Assembly (NCBI RefSeq): GCF_963259705.1 | Contig: NC_081851.1 | Span: 62,776,355-62,840,354 of the forward strand | Length of the DNA: 64,000 nt | Direction of reading: 5' to 3' | Origin: Myotis daubentonii | Taxonomy: Eukaryota > Chordata > Mammalia > Chiroptera > Vespertilionidae | Position numbers and translations under genes: made by a program | Shown here: positions 52,645 through 64,000 of the stretch, in pieces | How the letters are laid out: the number at the start of each line of letters is the position of its first letter | How positions within the stretch are numbered: the stretch's first letter is position 1 | The notes under the pieces: generated by a model | Database searches by the model: none | What the model was told of the DNA's origin: nothing | What the model saw: the letters and a program-made list of their open reading frames with translations, nothing else

Positions 52645-52825
52645 ACTATGTGGTACAGCAGTTACCCACACTAACTCTGGAGACAGACAGGACCTGCTAG
52701 AATCTTCTCTCATCTCTAAGATGAGAATAATAGTTCCTACTTCATAGGATTGTTTGGGATATATGATGAAATGATGAATGTAAAGTATTTAGAAAACTGC
52801 TTGGCATTATTTAAATAAAGAGTTC
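52645..52825 (+). repeat. MIR SINE
   Basis: 'gtggtacagcagttacccacactaactctggagacagacaggacctg', 'ctcatctctaagatgagaataatagttcctacttcataggattgtttggg', 'atgtaaagtatttagaaaactgcttggca' follow MIR in order, with the central core deleted. Confidence 0.8.
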
Positions 52826-53257
52826 CAGGATACAGCCAAGTTGCATTATTAGAAAATAAAGCATGATTAGCTTGAGAGTCTAAATTCATCTCCACATATT
52901 AAATTTTCCCTATACCCAAGTAGACTGGATTGCTTCCTTCTCTAAACACCTATCTGGTGTTCTACATGTCTGCTAACCACCCCCTATCCCTTACCCTCCA
53001 CCTCTCAAATAGTGACCCTTGAAAAGGCAGGATCTGCCTTCAAGATAAGCAATTAAATTGTCCATTAATATTATTTGAATAATTATCAATATTATTCTTC
53101 AATGAAATTAATGCAGTGGTTCCAGACTAAGGCACTGTCCACACAGATGCCTTTAATGATTAATCCAATGATTCAAACTATAGAGTTTTTGCCCTTGCTC
53201 AATTTTTTCAGAGAGGACTAATTTAGTCACATTTGTTATTTGTCTAAATAAGGAGTT
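52826..53257. other. Unassigned AT-rich DNA
   Basis: No feature recognised. Confidence 0.4.
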
Positions 53258-53470
53258 TTCAACCTTGGCACTATTGACATTTTGTCATGGTGAATTCTTT
53301 GTTGTGTGGGGCTGTCCTGTGCCTTGTAGGAGGTTTAGCAATATCCTTGGCCTCTATCCACTGGGCATCAGTAGCACCTGCCTTCCCTACCAGTTGTGGC
53401 AATAAAAGGCACCTCCAGACATTGTCACAGTGTCCTGGAGAGCAAAACCATCCCCAGTTGAGGGACATGG
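53258..53470 (+). mobile_element. Ancient hAT-Charlie MITE
   Basis: 'ttttcaaccttggcactattgacattttg', 'aattctttgttgtgtggggctgtcctgtgccttgtaggaggtttagca', 'ctggagagcaaaaccatccccagttgaggg' fit a common non-autonomous Charlie-group element. Termini are worn. The overlapping ORFs are not genes. Confidence 0.7.
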
Positions 53471-55674
53471 AGATAGATTACATCAAACTGTCACTTTTCT
53501 TAATTAGCCTTTAGAAGCAATCTCTGGAATATGCTTTGAAATAAGATCATAGAGTCTTTCTGAGGCAGTTTAGAAACAGAGAAGGAGAATTTTCAGCTCT
53601 GAATGGTTCAGAGGGTTGGATCAAATGACCGTCTGAAGTGGCTCTCAAGTCTCTGGATGGAAGACACAGAAGTCCCACATGCCTCCTTGGGTCAGCCCCC
53701 TGTTTGCCTGTATATACTTAACATAATTTTCAAGCTTGCCCTTCTATGATGTATTAAATAGGGGCTCGATAGTCAAAACTACAGGGGCATAGTCACATAT
53801 CTTGCTTCCTTTAAAACATTTTTGCTTCATTTGTTTATCAGTTTCTAATTGACCATATTTGCCTTGCCCCTCCCACCTGCACAAAGGGTCCTTTTCTAGG
53901 TCTGTTGAGTATAGTAAGACAGGAGGTTTGTGGTGATCGTGGCTGTACACACATCTCAGAGCCTCTCTGCACGTCAACAGGGCTAATACACCTGGTGCTT
54001 GGAACATAGCCTAGCATGGCTGTGACAGCAGATTCCCAGCTCCCACTCTAACTCTTTCCAGCTGCTCCACCCCATAGATAATCCGCGCATTGTGCAGAAC
54101 AATCCCAGAGCTGTTCAGAGAGCATAGCCCAGGGCGCAGGGGTTGCTATTTATCTGTGGCATTAGATCAAGAATGATATGGCCGTAGCTTTATTGACGTG
54201 CTTAGGAAAGACTTCTATCAACAACATCTGAGGCTCTGGTCCTTTCTCTCAGCCCTCTATTGTCACTGAAAACAATGCTGTCTGTGTTTGAGGATTGGAC
54301 ATGTTCTGGGAAAACCTGCCTTAGGAATGCACACGAGCTTACGATGGCCTCTGGGCACATCCCTTGGTATTCTTTGTTTCAGATATACATCCCTGCACAG
54401 GTGAGGGAAAGTAAGATTGTATACACTTTGTTGAGTGTCCACTGAGTTTATTGGTCAGGCTGGGGTTAAGGAGGCTCAGAAGGACATGCAGAAGCCAAGA
54501 AGCCAAGATGACTGATTCTAAAAGAGCTAGATGATCCTTGCCACCATAAAGTGTCCCTTAGTTCCATGCAAAACAAGTTCAAATAAAGACTCTTCCCAAA
54601 CCTGGTCATCCTTCGACTATACAGATGGTCAAATTAAAATGAGTTACCCTTAAGTGGGGAGGTGCAAAAGGATCTGGCTTCAGAATATCCATAACACGGT
54701 AAAGATGGCAAAGTACTTGTGACCAGGAAGATTGGCTAAAGGAAGAGTCAACAATAAAGGAAGCCATAACATTTTCCAGAGATAGGACTCTGACTTAAAC
54801 ACAGATCAAGTAGAGTTGTGAATAAGATTTAAAAAGAACCCACAAAGAAGGGTTTCCATTTCCTTAAGTAATTTTTAGCACGAGGTTTATATGAAGCATG
54901 GAGGAAAATTTATTTTTAACATTAGTGACTTGTGTTGGCATACTGTTTTTATTGACTATTATTCCAAGCTGTGGCTTTTATATTTTTCTCTTCTCTTTGA
55001 CTGATATTTGATGAGTACATTTTAAAGAACACTTTGCTATTTTATGGCCAGGGTGCTAGCTCTAGCAAGTGGAAATTTGTAAAACTGAACAATATAACCC
55101 TTCCAACATGGTTCCCTCCGTTATACACCAATAAATAACAGTGATTTCAAGGATGATTAATCATAATCATTGTAAAGCACTTTGGCCAAGCCAACATCTG
55201 TTTCCATGGATACAGCAGTTAGCCATCCCGGTTTTGTAATTTATATGTTTTAGTTATTGTTCCCAGATGACTATAGGACCATTGTACATAATATGACCTT
55301 TTAACTTTAGGCCCCAACAGACTCTGTGGTTTACACGCAGCCTATAGTCCTTTTGAGAAGTTTTCCTTGAGAATTTGTGGAGCTCTGAGGAAATGAAGCA
55401 GGATTTCAAAGTTCTTCCCATCATCGCTCCCTTGAAGGGTCAAAGTGAAGAAAAGAACGGTGGTGACTATGTCAGTAACAAGTACTTAATTCTGATGACA
55501 TTGTCAACGAATCAGAGAGCTAAAGACTTGCATGCACTGGGGAAACTGAGGAACAGCTCCCTCCATATTCATACTGCAAGTGAGTGGGAAGCTGGTTTAC
55601 AACCAGGTCTCCTGACTCTCAGGGCGGGGCTCATCTTTTCCTCAATCATTTTACACAAATAGGTTTTATTCAGT
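53471..55674. other. Unassigned DNA, no gene recognised
   Basis: No repeat family or exon was recognised. 55,140-55,300 is unique sequence that could be a conserved non-coding element. ORFs (53,744-54,007 minus; 55,375-55,662 plus) have no motif. Confidence 0.4.
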
Positions 55675-56440
55675 TCTTTATTGAATGCATGTTTATTGAA
55701 CCCATACTATGTGCCAAGCTCCAGGCTCAGTGCTGGGAAGTTAATGGCAAGTCAATGAGAAGTCAAAACGTGTCCTGGTTCCTGCCCTTGTGGCTCAGAA
55801 AGAAGCTAGTGTAGTGGTTCTCAACCTTCCTAATGCCACAACCCTTTAATACAGTTCCTCATGTTGTGGTGACCCCCAATTTCATTGTTACAAATTGAAT
55901 ATAATTAAAGCATAGTGATTAATCACAAAAACAATATGTAATTACATATGTGTTTTCCGATTGTCTTAGGCAACCCCTGTGAAAGGGTCATTCGACCCCC
56001 AAAGGGGTCGCGACCCACAAGTTGAGAACCGCTGAGCTAGTGGGAGAGGATCGCATTAAGCAAATAATCACAGAGGCCAATGGACAGTAAGGCTGTGACA
56101 AGTTGTGAGCCAGTGAGAGCTGTTGTACCCTGAAGGCCTGTCATCAGGCATTAGGTCTAGTCACAGAGGTAAGGACAGGCTTCTCTGGGGCACTGTCACC
56201 TGAGCTGAGATTTGATGAAGGAATTAACTATGTGAAAATCAGAGGAAATAGCATGTCAGGGGCCAGCATGTTCTAATGCCACCAGGCAAGAGGAAGCAAG
56301 CTGAGTACCAACACTAAAAGCAGGTGTGACAGGAGTGTAGAAACACAGGACAAAATGATCTGGGGCCTGATTATCCAGAACTGTGTGGCCCGTAATGAAA
56401 AAGAACAAAAGCAAACGGTCTCTATTCTAGTTATAGCATG
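55675..56440 (-). repeat. L2 LINE 3' region, split by SPIN
   Basis: Reverse-complement L2: 'tgtttattgaacccatactatgtgccaagctccaggctcagtgctggg' left of the SPIN copy; 'gggagaggatcgcattaagcaaataatcac', 'acaggcttctctggggcactgtcacctgagctgagatttgatgaag' right of it. The SPIN at 55,812-56,034 interrupts it. Confidence 0.8.
55812..56034. mobile_element. SPIN hAT transposon (non-autonomous), copy 1
   Basis: 223 bp with hAT inverted ends (TAGTGGTTCTCAACCTTCC on the left; reverse of the right end is CAGCGGTTCTCAACTTGTGG), the SPIN body 'ccctgtgaaagggtcattcgacccccaaaggggtcgcgaccc', and an exact 8-bp duplication AGCTAGTG (55,804-55,811 and 56,035-56,042). No transposase. It sits inside an L2. Confidence 0.93.
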
Positions 56441-56842
56441 GACTCACCTTCAGTAGCTTCGCTTGATTGGATTGTATCAGAATCCAGAGTAGCTGGGGAC
56501 CAGTGGCTGGAATCTCTCCTGCTTCGGTCCTTTACCCCTGTAAACATCTTACTGTGATTTTCTCCACATTTAGGTGTGAAGTCCAAATGCTGAGAATGTC
56601 AGGAATGCCCTGAGGTCTTGCCTGTCCTTGTCTAGTCTGGTTTCATATGCTGCAGCCCCCGTGTCTGGGGTTCTGATCTCCTCTCAGCCGACGAGGGAGG
56701 CCATGCAGTGGACCCTTGTCATGGGGCTGAGAAAACAGACAAGTGTAGACCTTTCTCTTCCTATGCATAGGGCTCCAAGTAGTTCTCCCACATACTGGAT
56801 GCGTAAGATACTGCATAAGAAGTGGCCCTGTCTGATTAGTTT
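56441..56842. other. Unassigned DNA
   Basis: 56,575-56,660 has faint L2 character. No gene supported. Confidence 0.4.
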
Positions 56843-57105
56843 GTGGGGTTTTTTGGGGGTAATCCTCACCTGAGGATATTTTTCCATTGATTTTTAGGGA
56901 GAGTGGAAGAGAGAGGGAAAGACAGAGAGCAACATCGATGTGAGAGAAACACATAGATTGATTGCCTCCTGTATGCTCTCTGACCAGGGCCCCGGGGCCA
57001 GGGAGGAGCCTGCAACCAAGGTAGATGCCCTTGATCGGAATAGAACCGAGGACTGTTTGGTCCGTAGGCCGACATTCTATCCATTGAACCAAACTAGAAA
57101 GGGCT
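56843..57105 (-). mobile_element. Ves SINE, minus strand
   Basis: Reverse complement of the Ves subfamily with the 'cctcacctgaggatatttttccattgattttt' tail, as at 10,614 and 36,377. Body 'aaggtagatgcccttgatcggaat', head 'ccattgaaccaaactagaaagggct'. Duplication ATTAGTTT at 56,835-56,842 and 57,108-57,115. Confidence 0.9.
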
Positions 57106-57115
57106 TCATTAGTTT

Positions 57116-57600
57116 TATATGCTGCACACTAAATAGCCACGCACATAGCAGCTGTAATAACACACATTTATCATCTCGCGGGTTGTCTGGTCGGCAGTCC
57201 GTACATGGCCTAGGTGGGTCTTCTGGAAGTCTTCAGTCAGAATGTTGGCCCAGGCTGCTTTCTCATCTGGAGACTCGTCCTGGGCAAGCCCCAGTTCCAA
57301 GCTCCGTCAGGTTGTTGGCAGAACTCCTTTCCTCGGGACTAGCACTTATGGCAATTTGCTTCTTCAAAGCCGGCAAAGAAAGCAAAACCCTAGAGCAAGC
57401 TGGCTATCAAAATGGAGTTTTATGTAAATTAATGCAATCACAGGAGTGACATCCTAGCTATGGCCTTTGTCATATTCTATCGGTCCAGCCCAGGCCCAGA
57501 GAGAAGGGATTACGCAAGAGCACGCACAGCGAGAGGCGGGGGGGCCCCCTAGTCAGGGTTGTCGCACGCTCCACGCCCTAACTTGCATGCACGCTCTCAC
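57116..57600 (-). repeat. Ancient ERVL/MaLR-type LTR
   Basis: On the + strand 'acacatttatcatctcgcgggttgtctggtcggcagtccgtacatggcctaggtgggtcttctgg', 'ggctgctttctcatctggagactcgtcctgggcaagccccagttccaagctc', 'aggttgttggcagaactcctttcctcggg', 'gtgacatcctagctatggcctttgtcatattctat' and 'gggattacgcaagagcacg' follow the reverse complement of an old placental LTR. The right limit is approximate. Confidence 0.6.
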
Positions 57601-57990
57601 GGACTGTTTGTATAAAGACTGGACATGGTTTGGGTGCCAACGGAAAGGAACATGGAAGCCCAACAGCAAGTGACAATCCCTTAGCCTAGCTCCTTGTGGA
57701 ATAAATGATGGAGCACAAATTACTATGGGTGATGGGGCATAAGAAGTCGTGGGCTTTTCTCTAGGTCACCCTGCTCCCTTGAGGAGAAAAACAGCAATTA
57801 GGTGGATGTACTGACACCAAGAAAAGAACAGGAGTCAGGCTACAAAGGCAGAAAGAGACAGGGTTGTGGCAGAAAATGGCACTGGCCGAGTTGGATGGAG
57901 TTCTGGCCTGCGGCCTCAGGTGGTCATTTCCCCCCTATGGGAAGTGCCAGTGAAATGAAACAAGCAACTTGAAACAGGTGATCTCTCAGT
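57601..57990. other. Unassigned DNA
   Basis: No feature recognised. Confidence 0.4.
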
Positions 57991-57998
57991 CTCTAGAT

Positions 57999-58210
57999 CA
58001 GTGGTTCTCAACCTTCTGGCCCTTTAAATACAGTTCCTCATGTTGTGACCCAACCATAAAATTATTTTCGTTGCTACTTCATCACTGTAATGTTGCTACT
58101 GTTATGAATCATCATGTAAATATCTGATATGCAGGATGGCCTTAGGTGACCCCTGTCAAAGGGTCATTTGACTGCCAAAGGGGCCGGGACTCACAGGTTG
58201 AGAACCGCTG
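57999..58210. mobile_element. SPIN hAT transposon (non-autonomous), copy 2
   Basis: 212 bp starting CAGTGGTTCTCAACCTTCTG and ending 'caggttgagaaccgctg', with an exact 8-bp duplication CTCTAGAT (57,991-57,998 and 58,211-58,218), which fits the nTCTAGAn preference of hAT elements. It keeps the SPIN body: 'aaccataaaattattttcgttgctacttcat', 'gatatgcaggatggccttagg'. No transposase. Confidence 0.95.
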
Positions 58211-58221
58211 CTCTAGATGGT

Positions 58222-59089
<868 letters not shown>

Positions 59090-59720
59090 TCACCCATCAG
59101 CTTAGCAAAAAATGAAAAAACTGAAATAGCCGGTGGGATGGGGGGGCAGGTATAACTGATACAGCCACTTTAGAGAGCAATTTGGCAGTTTTATTTTTTA
59201 AAACCCACCAAAAAGTGCACATATATTTGACTTTGAAATCTATATACCAAAGAGATAGCTCTTCTAACTGACAGAGCTGCCATTCATTATTAGTGAAAGT
59301 AAACTATTTGAAACAACCCAAATGAAGAAAATATTGTGAAATATTCTAACAGAATAGACGTAAGAGGGGTTGTTCATAGAATGAAACACAATCCAGTAGT
59401 GAAAAACAGGAACACAACCACTTGACATAAACATGGATGGAACTCAAAATCATATTAAGTGGGAATATTACAGAACAATATGATTTTATGATGTAATTTT
59501 TTTAAAACGTGAAATGCAGCACAAAAATTACAATATGTCTTATTTAGGGATACACTTATATATATATCCAACTCTCACATTGAGTTGTGAGGCTGAATAG
59601 CAAATGCTGGTGGGGGTTGCTTCTGAGGAGGGAGGAAACTAGGTCAGAGGGTAGGAGACTAAGGGGACTTTAACTTAATTTATCATGTATTATTTCTTTT
59701 AAAAACACAGTACTGTATTT
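59090..59720 (+). repeat. Old LINE-1 3' region (L1M type)
   Basis: 'gatacagccactttagagagcaatttggcagttttat', 'tgaaatctatataccaaagagatagc', 'tttgaaacaacccaaatgaag', 'aacatggatggaactcaaaatcatattaagtgg', 'cagaacaatatgatttt' follow the old L1 3' end of ORF2 and 3' UTR. Many changes; non-coding. Confidence 0.7.
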
Positions 59721-60989
59721 AAATGTTAATATATGACTAATTTGTGTGTGAGGGGGGGAGGGAGGGCAGGAACAAGTTTTTATTTTATCCTTTGAGATTT
59801 TTAAGAAAAAGTTCTCAAAAAATATCATTAATGAAGAAGACCACTCTTTCTTACTAACTGTAGAATTTGAAACATTGCAAACCTACCTTCCTGTGTGTAG
59901 TGTGATGGGGTAGCCTGAGCTGAAAGGGTTTTAGAGGGTTAGTTTCCGCAGAAATGGGGATAAGGACATGCAAAAGCATATCTTATGGAGCTATAAATTA
60001 CCCCTTTGCAAACACTGTGCATATTTGGAAACTTTTAAAAAACAATGTGCCCAAAGAAAATTTTAAGTAAAGAATCGCTGAATTGGATATGCATGATGAT
60101 TTCAGCTAATTATATTTTTAATAGAATTATTCTTTGGTGTCTAGGAAAAGGAAGTTCAAAAGCAGGAAATAAATTATTATTTTTTACACTAAGTCTGAAT
60201 TTCAGATTGGACCCAATTGTGATTGGAAATGGCCTTGTTGAGTTTTTTTTTTTTCTGTATAGATGAGTGGCTGTGGAGCAAAAGCACTTACTTAGTGAGC
60301 TCGAGGGGGAACCAATATATTTATAATTTTGAAAGCAAATGCAGGATTTGCAGAAGTAAACATTTCCATTCAATAATGTTAAAAAAAACCAGCCTCCTTG
60401 CTGCTTTAATTGTCAGAGAAAAAAAATCCAAGATACTGCTGGAATTATTCTTTGAATTAAAAAAAAAAAACTGGAATGATTAAGAGAGTTAAATTATAAA
60501 GCGATCAGAGATTTCTGTATCTCAGAAACCTGTTACTGTTGCACATCATTAAAGCTAAGTTTCATTAGTGAATTATTCCAAGGGTTATGGGTAGTAATTC
60601 TCTGCATGATTCTATATCCAAAGTACAGAATCAGTGTAGAGTCAACACTGGCTGTTCACTGTGGCGGAGGTCAAATAGAATTCTTGTTTTCCAGTTACCT
60701 CTTTCTTCCCAGCTCTAGTCCCTCCCTCATTTTGGTTCCAGATTTAACCTTTCAAGGAATCTCTGATGCCATCACTCCCTTTCTTGGAAAGGTTAAAGAA
60801 TACCTCACTTTCCACTCAATTTAGAACAAACTTACTGACCTATGCTAATGTTGTTCCGAGTGTTATTCCCACCACACCATTCTACAGCCTGCCAAGCCAA
60901 CTGGTTTTTTTTTGTTTGTTTTTTTAACTATAGTGGGCACTCCAAGTAGTTTAGCTTTGGGATCTTTCCTAACTATTCCTCACCATTTT
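59721..60989. other. Unassigned DNA, possible conserved non-coding element
   Basis: 60,080-60,600 is AT-rich, unique-looking sequence with homeodomain-like motifs ('gatttcagctaattatatttttaatag', 'attaaagctaagtttcattagtgaatta'). No exon can be supported. Confidence 0.35.
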
Positions 60990-61312
60990 CTTATTTCCCC
61001 CCCTTACCTCTCATTACTTCCCTTATTTATTTTCCCTGCCAATATGCTCTATAAATTACAAGGATTATCTTAAAATGTATGGCCTCCATGAAACCTTTCT
61101 TGATTCTCTACTTCTTACCAACCATTTGAAGACTGGGTTATCTGCATAATATTTATGGACTTTTAATATTAATTTAGCCTTCCTCACTCTATTGCAAGCT
61201 TTTCAAACATTGGACTTATATTTATGACTTATATTTATGTCCCTTGCAGCAGTTAGCATGGTGCCTTACAAATAATAGGTTCCTAGTTAATGTTTAATTA
61301 TTATTTGATTGA
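60990..61312 (+). repeat. L2 LINE 3' end
   Basis: 'ggcctccatgaaacctttcttgattctctacttcttacc', 'agccttcctcactctattgcaagc', 'gtcccttgcagcagttagcatggtgccttacaaataataggttcctagttaatgttt' fit a forward L2 3' end. Confidence 0.75.
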
Positions 61313-63279
61313 GTATAACTTCTATGGAAAAGTTGGCCCTAGTTAGCTTTTAACTGACCTGAATTCAATTGTCAACTTTTCAATTGTATTAGCAAAGTAA
61401 AAGCTAAGCAAATGACCTCATAAATTGGGACCTACGTACTATATGACAACTTTCCTGGGATAGGCTCAGGTACACAAGTATACTTATCTTCATGCTGCCA
61501 TAGGTGAAAATTGCTTCAATGAATGGTGAAGGCAGAGGTCAATAATCCCCCCTCACCCCCCCCCCCAGGCCAAAGCTCTCACAGTATGGGATTGTGCCCA
61601 TTTTCTTGGGAGGAAATAGATTTTCTTTCTGGTCAATGTTTCCAGAGTTATGGAGTTAGGGAAATCCGAGTATCTCTTGTAAAGGGTCTTAGAAAGACTA
61701 CACAGCAACAGGACTGGTGTACCTTGGCAGGCAGGTATGATACAGGGTAAAATCGCCTTTGGATTCACATCCTTAGAACACTTCAGGACATCCACTCTGC
61801 CTAAACTATATGTAATATGGAATGGACCCTGACTTTGTTTATTTGCTCAATTTACTTATCTATTCTTTGTTTTCTGTAACTCACCTTGAGTTGCTTATGA
61901 CCAACACATATATCAAAGATAGTTTGATATGAAAAGGAGAGACCAAAAGGAAAGAGTAGGGCAAATGTAGGTTTGAGTGAGAGGAAAGTTAAGAGTGGGG
62001 ATGGGATTTGAGAAAGAGAATACCACAAGTGTTTACACTACATGGGTCTTCATAGGTAGAGCTCATGCTGGCAACTGGTATGAAAATAAAAGTTAGTTTG
62101 GGACCTAGTTTTATTGTAGAGGAATAATCATATAAGTGTTGGGGAAAAAATCTTAACTAAATTGCTCAGTGGATGATATTCTCAGCAACACCATATGAAG
62201 CTGTGACTAGTATCCTTCCTCAGTAAATGACAGAGGCAGTGATTCTGTACAAGACTCATCTCAAGGGCCAGCATAACTCAGGACAAGAGTGCACCTTTCC
62301 CGAGGAATTAGCTTGAATGGAGGGCACGCCTTGAAATACTAGGAAGAATGAAAAAACGATAAGAGCCCTCCATAAATATCTCCTATAGCAGGCTTTGGAT
62401 CTGAGGTGAAAACCATAGAGTTTATGATTGCATTTTTATAGGCCTATGGGGGATTCTTCATTATTAATCAAGGGTGCATGATTAATTATTGATTGGTCCT
62501 CATCATGTTATATGTTGAATTATTCTTATTATCACCACCTCTACCAAACTCACCTTTATCCTCAGAAAGTATCTATTTAATGCCCATCATGATATGCACA
62601 TAGTTGGTGATTAATGATCATGAGTTGAATTAACTGAGCTAGGAGTTGAAAGTAACTCCAAGTTTATTTCTCTTTGGAAATTGACCATTAAGTAAGCTCT
62701 AAAGATATATGAGACAAACAGAATTTTCCATAATCAAATGCATCAGCATGAAATGCCTAGTTTGCAAGCCAGCAGGAAAATGGTCCTAAGAATTGTATTC
62801 GTGAAGTGGGACTTCAGCAAGTTTCAAAAAGAAGTTGAAGGGATGGTCAAAAAATGTATTTTGGACAAAGATCAGTGTTTGGGAGAAGATTCAGCAGGAA
62901 GAGCATTTCTAATCTTTTTTTCAAGAATTCCAAGCCCACAAAAATGATTGAAATAGACATTTCTACAAAGATGATTTCCTTTTACTCTAAAGCTGTTCTG
63001 CCTAGTAGGGATTAGTATATAGTCATCTGTGGAAAGAGACCTAGAGAGGCTTCAGAAAGACATCAAGTTCACAAGACTAGAACTAATGGTGTTTTCTGAG
63101 TTCAAATCCTAAGCTTTAAGAGGTCTCTCTTCTGCCTCTCAGGTCTGCTAATAATTATATTTAAAAACAGAGAAATATTAGACAAGGGAAGAACAAACCT
63201 TCTCATTTCTGGCTCTTCTCTTTTCCACCACCTTATCTAGTTATACTGGTTTTATTTTTATTGTTTGGTTTGTTTGTTT
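61313..63279. other. Unassigned DNA, no gene recognised
   Basis: Contains a C11 run at 61,556-61,566. The 69-codon ORF at 62,738-62,947 is the cleanest but has no family motif and no supporting splice or promoter context. Confidence 0.4.
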
Positions 63280-63640
63280 TTTTAAATTACATTTATTGGG
63301 ATGACATTGGTTAATAAGATTATATAAGTTTCAAATGTAAAATTTCATGATACACCATTTGTATATTGCATGTGTGCCCACCACACAAAGTCAAATCTTC
63401 TTCCATTACCATATATTTGACCCCCTTTACCCTTAACTACTCTCCATACCCTCATTCCCTCTGGTAACCACTATACTATTGTCTGTGTCTATGAGTTTTT
63501 GTTTGTTTTTCATTTGTTGCTTTCAGGTTTATATCCCAGATACGGTTCTTAACCATTTTTATCTGACTTGGTTTGTTTAGCACAATATTATCAAGATCCA
63601 TCCACATTGTCGCAAATGGCCATATCGAATCCAGTTACCC
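63280..63640 (-). repeat. Old LINE-1 3' end
   Basis: Reverse-complement old L1: 'tttaaattacatttattgggatgacattggttaataagattatataagtttc', 'atatttgaccccctttacccttaac', 'ccctctggtaaccactatactattgtctgtgtctatgag', 'atccatccacattgtcgcaaatgg'. Confidence 0.88.
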
Positions 63641-64000
63641 TGTTTGCTTATAGTACCTTTTCATCTTGTTTTCCCTTCCTGCCACTTTTTAAAAGCAGAG
63701 CATAGCATCTAGTGGGTGATGGTACTTATGTATCGATTCTTCAATTTGGGGAATGAGGTAAAGAAACCTATTCTCTAAGAATGTCACATGAGTTCCTGAC
63801 AAAGCAAGAGCATCATAACATATTTGGTATATTAGTTATGACTCGAGTTCAACCATAAGTATAAAGTACCAGTAATAGTTTTGGCAAGATAGAAGATGGG
63901 CAGTGGACATCTGGAGGTGGCCATCCAAAGAAGAGAGAGTGGGCCCATGGTGTCATCAGGTTCTAGGTTTCTTCCTGCTTCACCAGTCTTAGCACTGGTT
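63641..64000. other. Unassigned DNA at the window end
   Basis: No feature recognised. Confidence 0.4.

Overview
The window is mammalian nuclear DNA, almost certainly from a vesper (vespertilionid) bat. No host protein-coding exon, rRNA or functional tRNA could be recognised. The organism call rests on the combination of mobile elements: six tRNA-derived Ves-type SINEs, seven Helitron copies with HeliBat-like termini (5' TCCTATATAATAAAA..., 3' hairpin + CTAG), SPIN and other short hAT transposons, mariner-type MITEs and a young LINE-1, on a background of pan-mammalian MIR, L2, L3/CR1, old L1 and MaLR LTR fragments. The window looks like intergenic or large-intron DNA.

Layout. 1-190 is the 3' end of a Helitron that starts outside the window. 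192-11,360 is mostly old unassigned DNA with a MaLR-like fragment, an old L1 piece, two Ves SINEs, a MER5A-like hAT, a MIR and two GT microsatellites. 11,365-12,395 is an old L1 3' end into which two Helitrons arrayed head to tail were inserted; the empty site can be read precisely. 15,640-17,490 carries MaLR-type LTR fragments. 17,612-24,785 is the main feature: a 7.1-kb full-length LINE-1 on the minus strand with both ORFs open, a 5' UTR ending in a YY1-like site, an A-rich tail and a perfect 15-bp target-site duplication. It split an older MaLR LTR.

26,217-27,285 has a Ves SINE followed by a solo endogenous-retrovirus LTR (763 bp, 6-bp duplication). 30,500-33,311 is a decayed but nearly full-length RTE-type LINE ending in a CA microsatellite. 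33,884-34,009 is a mariner MITE. 35,161-36,223 is a second head-to-tail Helitron pair, the first member holding GC-rich tandem repeats and the second an almost perfect hairpin. 37,312-37,883 is an unusual fold-back mariner whose two arms are both the transposase 3' end; another Helitron sits directly against its right TA. 40,000-49,000 is dominated by ancient MIR/L2/L3/L1 fragments. 49,568-58,210 holds four short hAT elements, a Helitron, an L2 split by SPIN, a Ves SINE and an old LTR. The last 6 kb has old L1 and L2 fragments.

The window is therefore a layered record: Mesozoic-age repeats at the bottom, RTE, MaLR and hAT-Charlie above them, and bat-lineage DNA transposons, Helitrons, Ves SINEs, a solo LTR and an apparently recent L1 on top. 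Nothing here looks like a new host gene system, and I do not claim one. The most informative items are the intact L1 with a coiled-coil repeat expansion, the two tandem Helitron pairs, the fold-back mariner, and the SPIN copies with exact duplications. Family names are from recognition of consensus sequence, not a database search.
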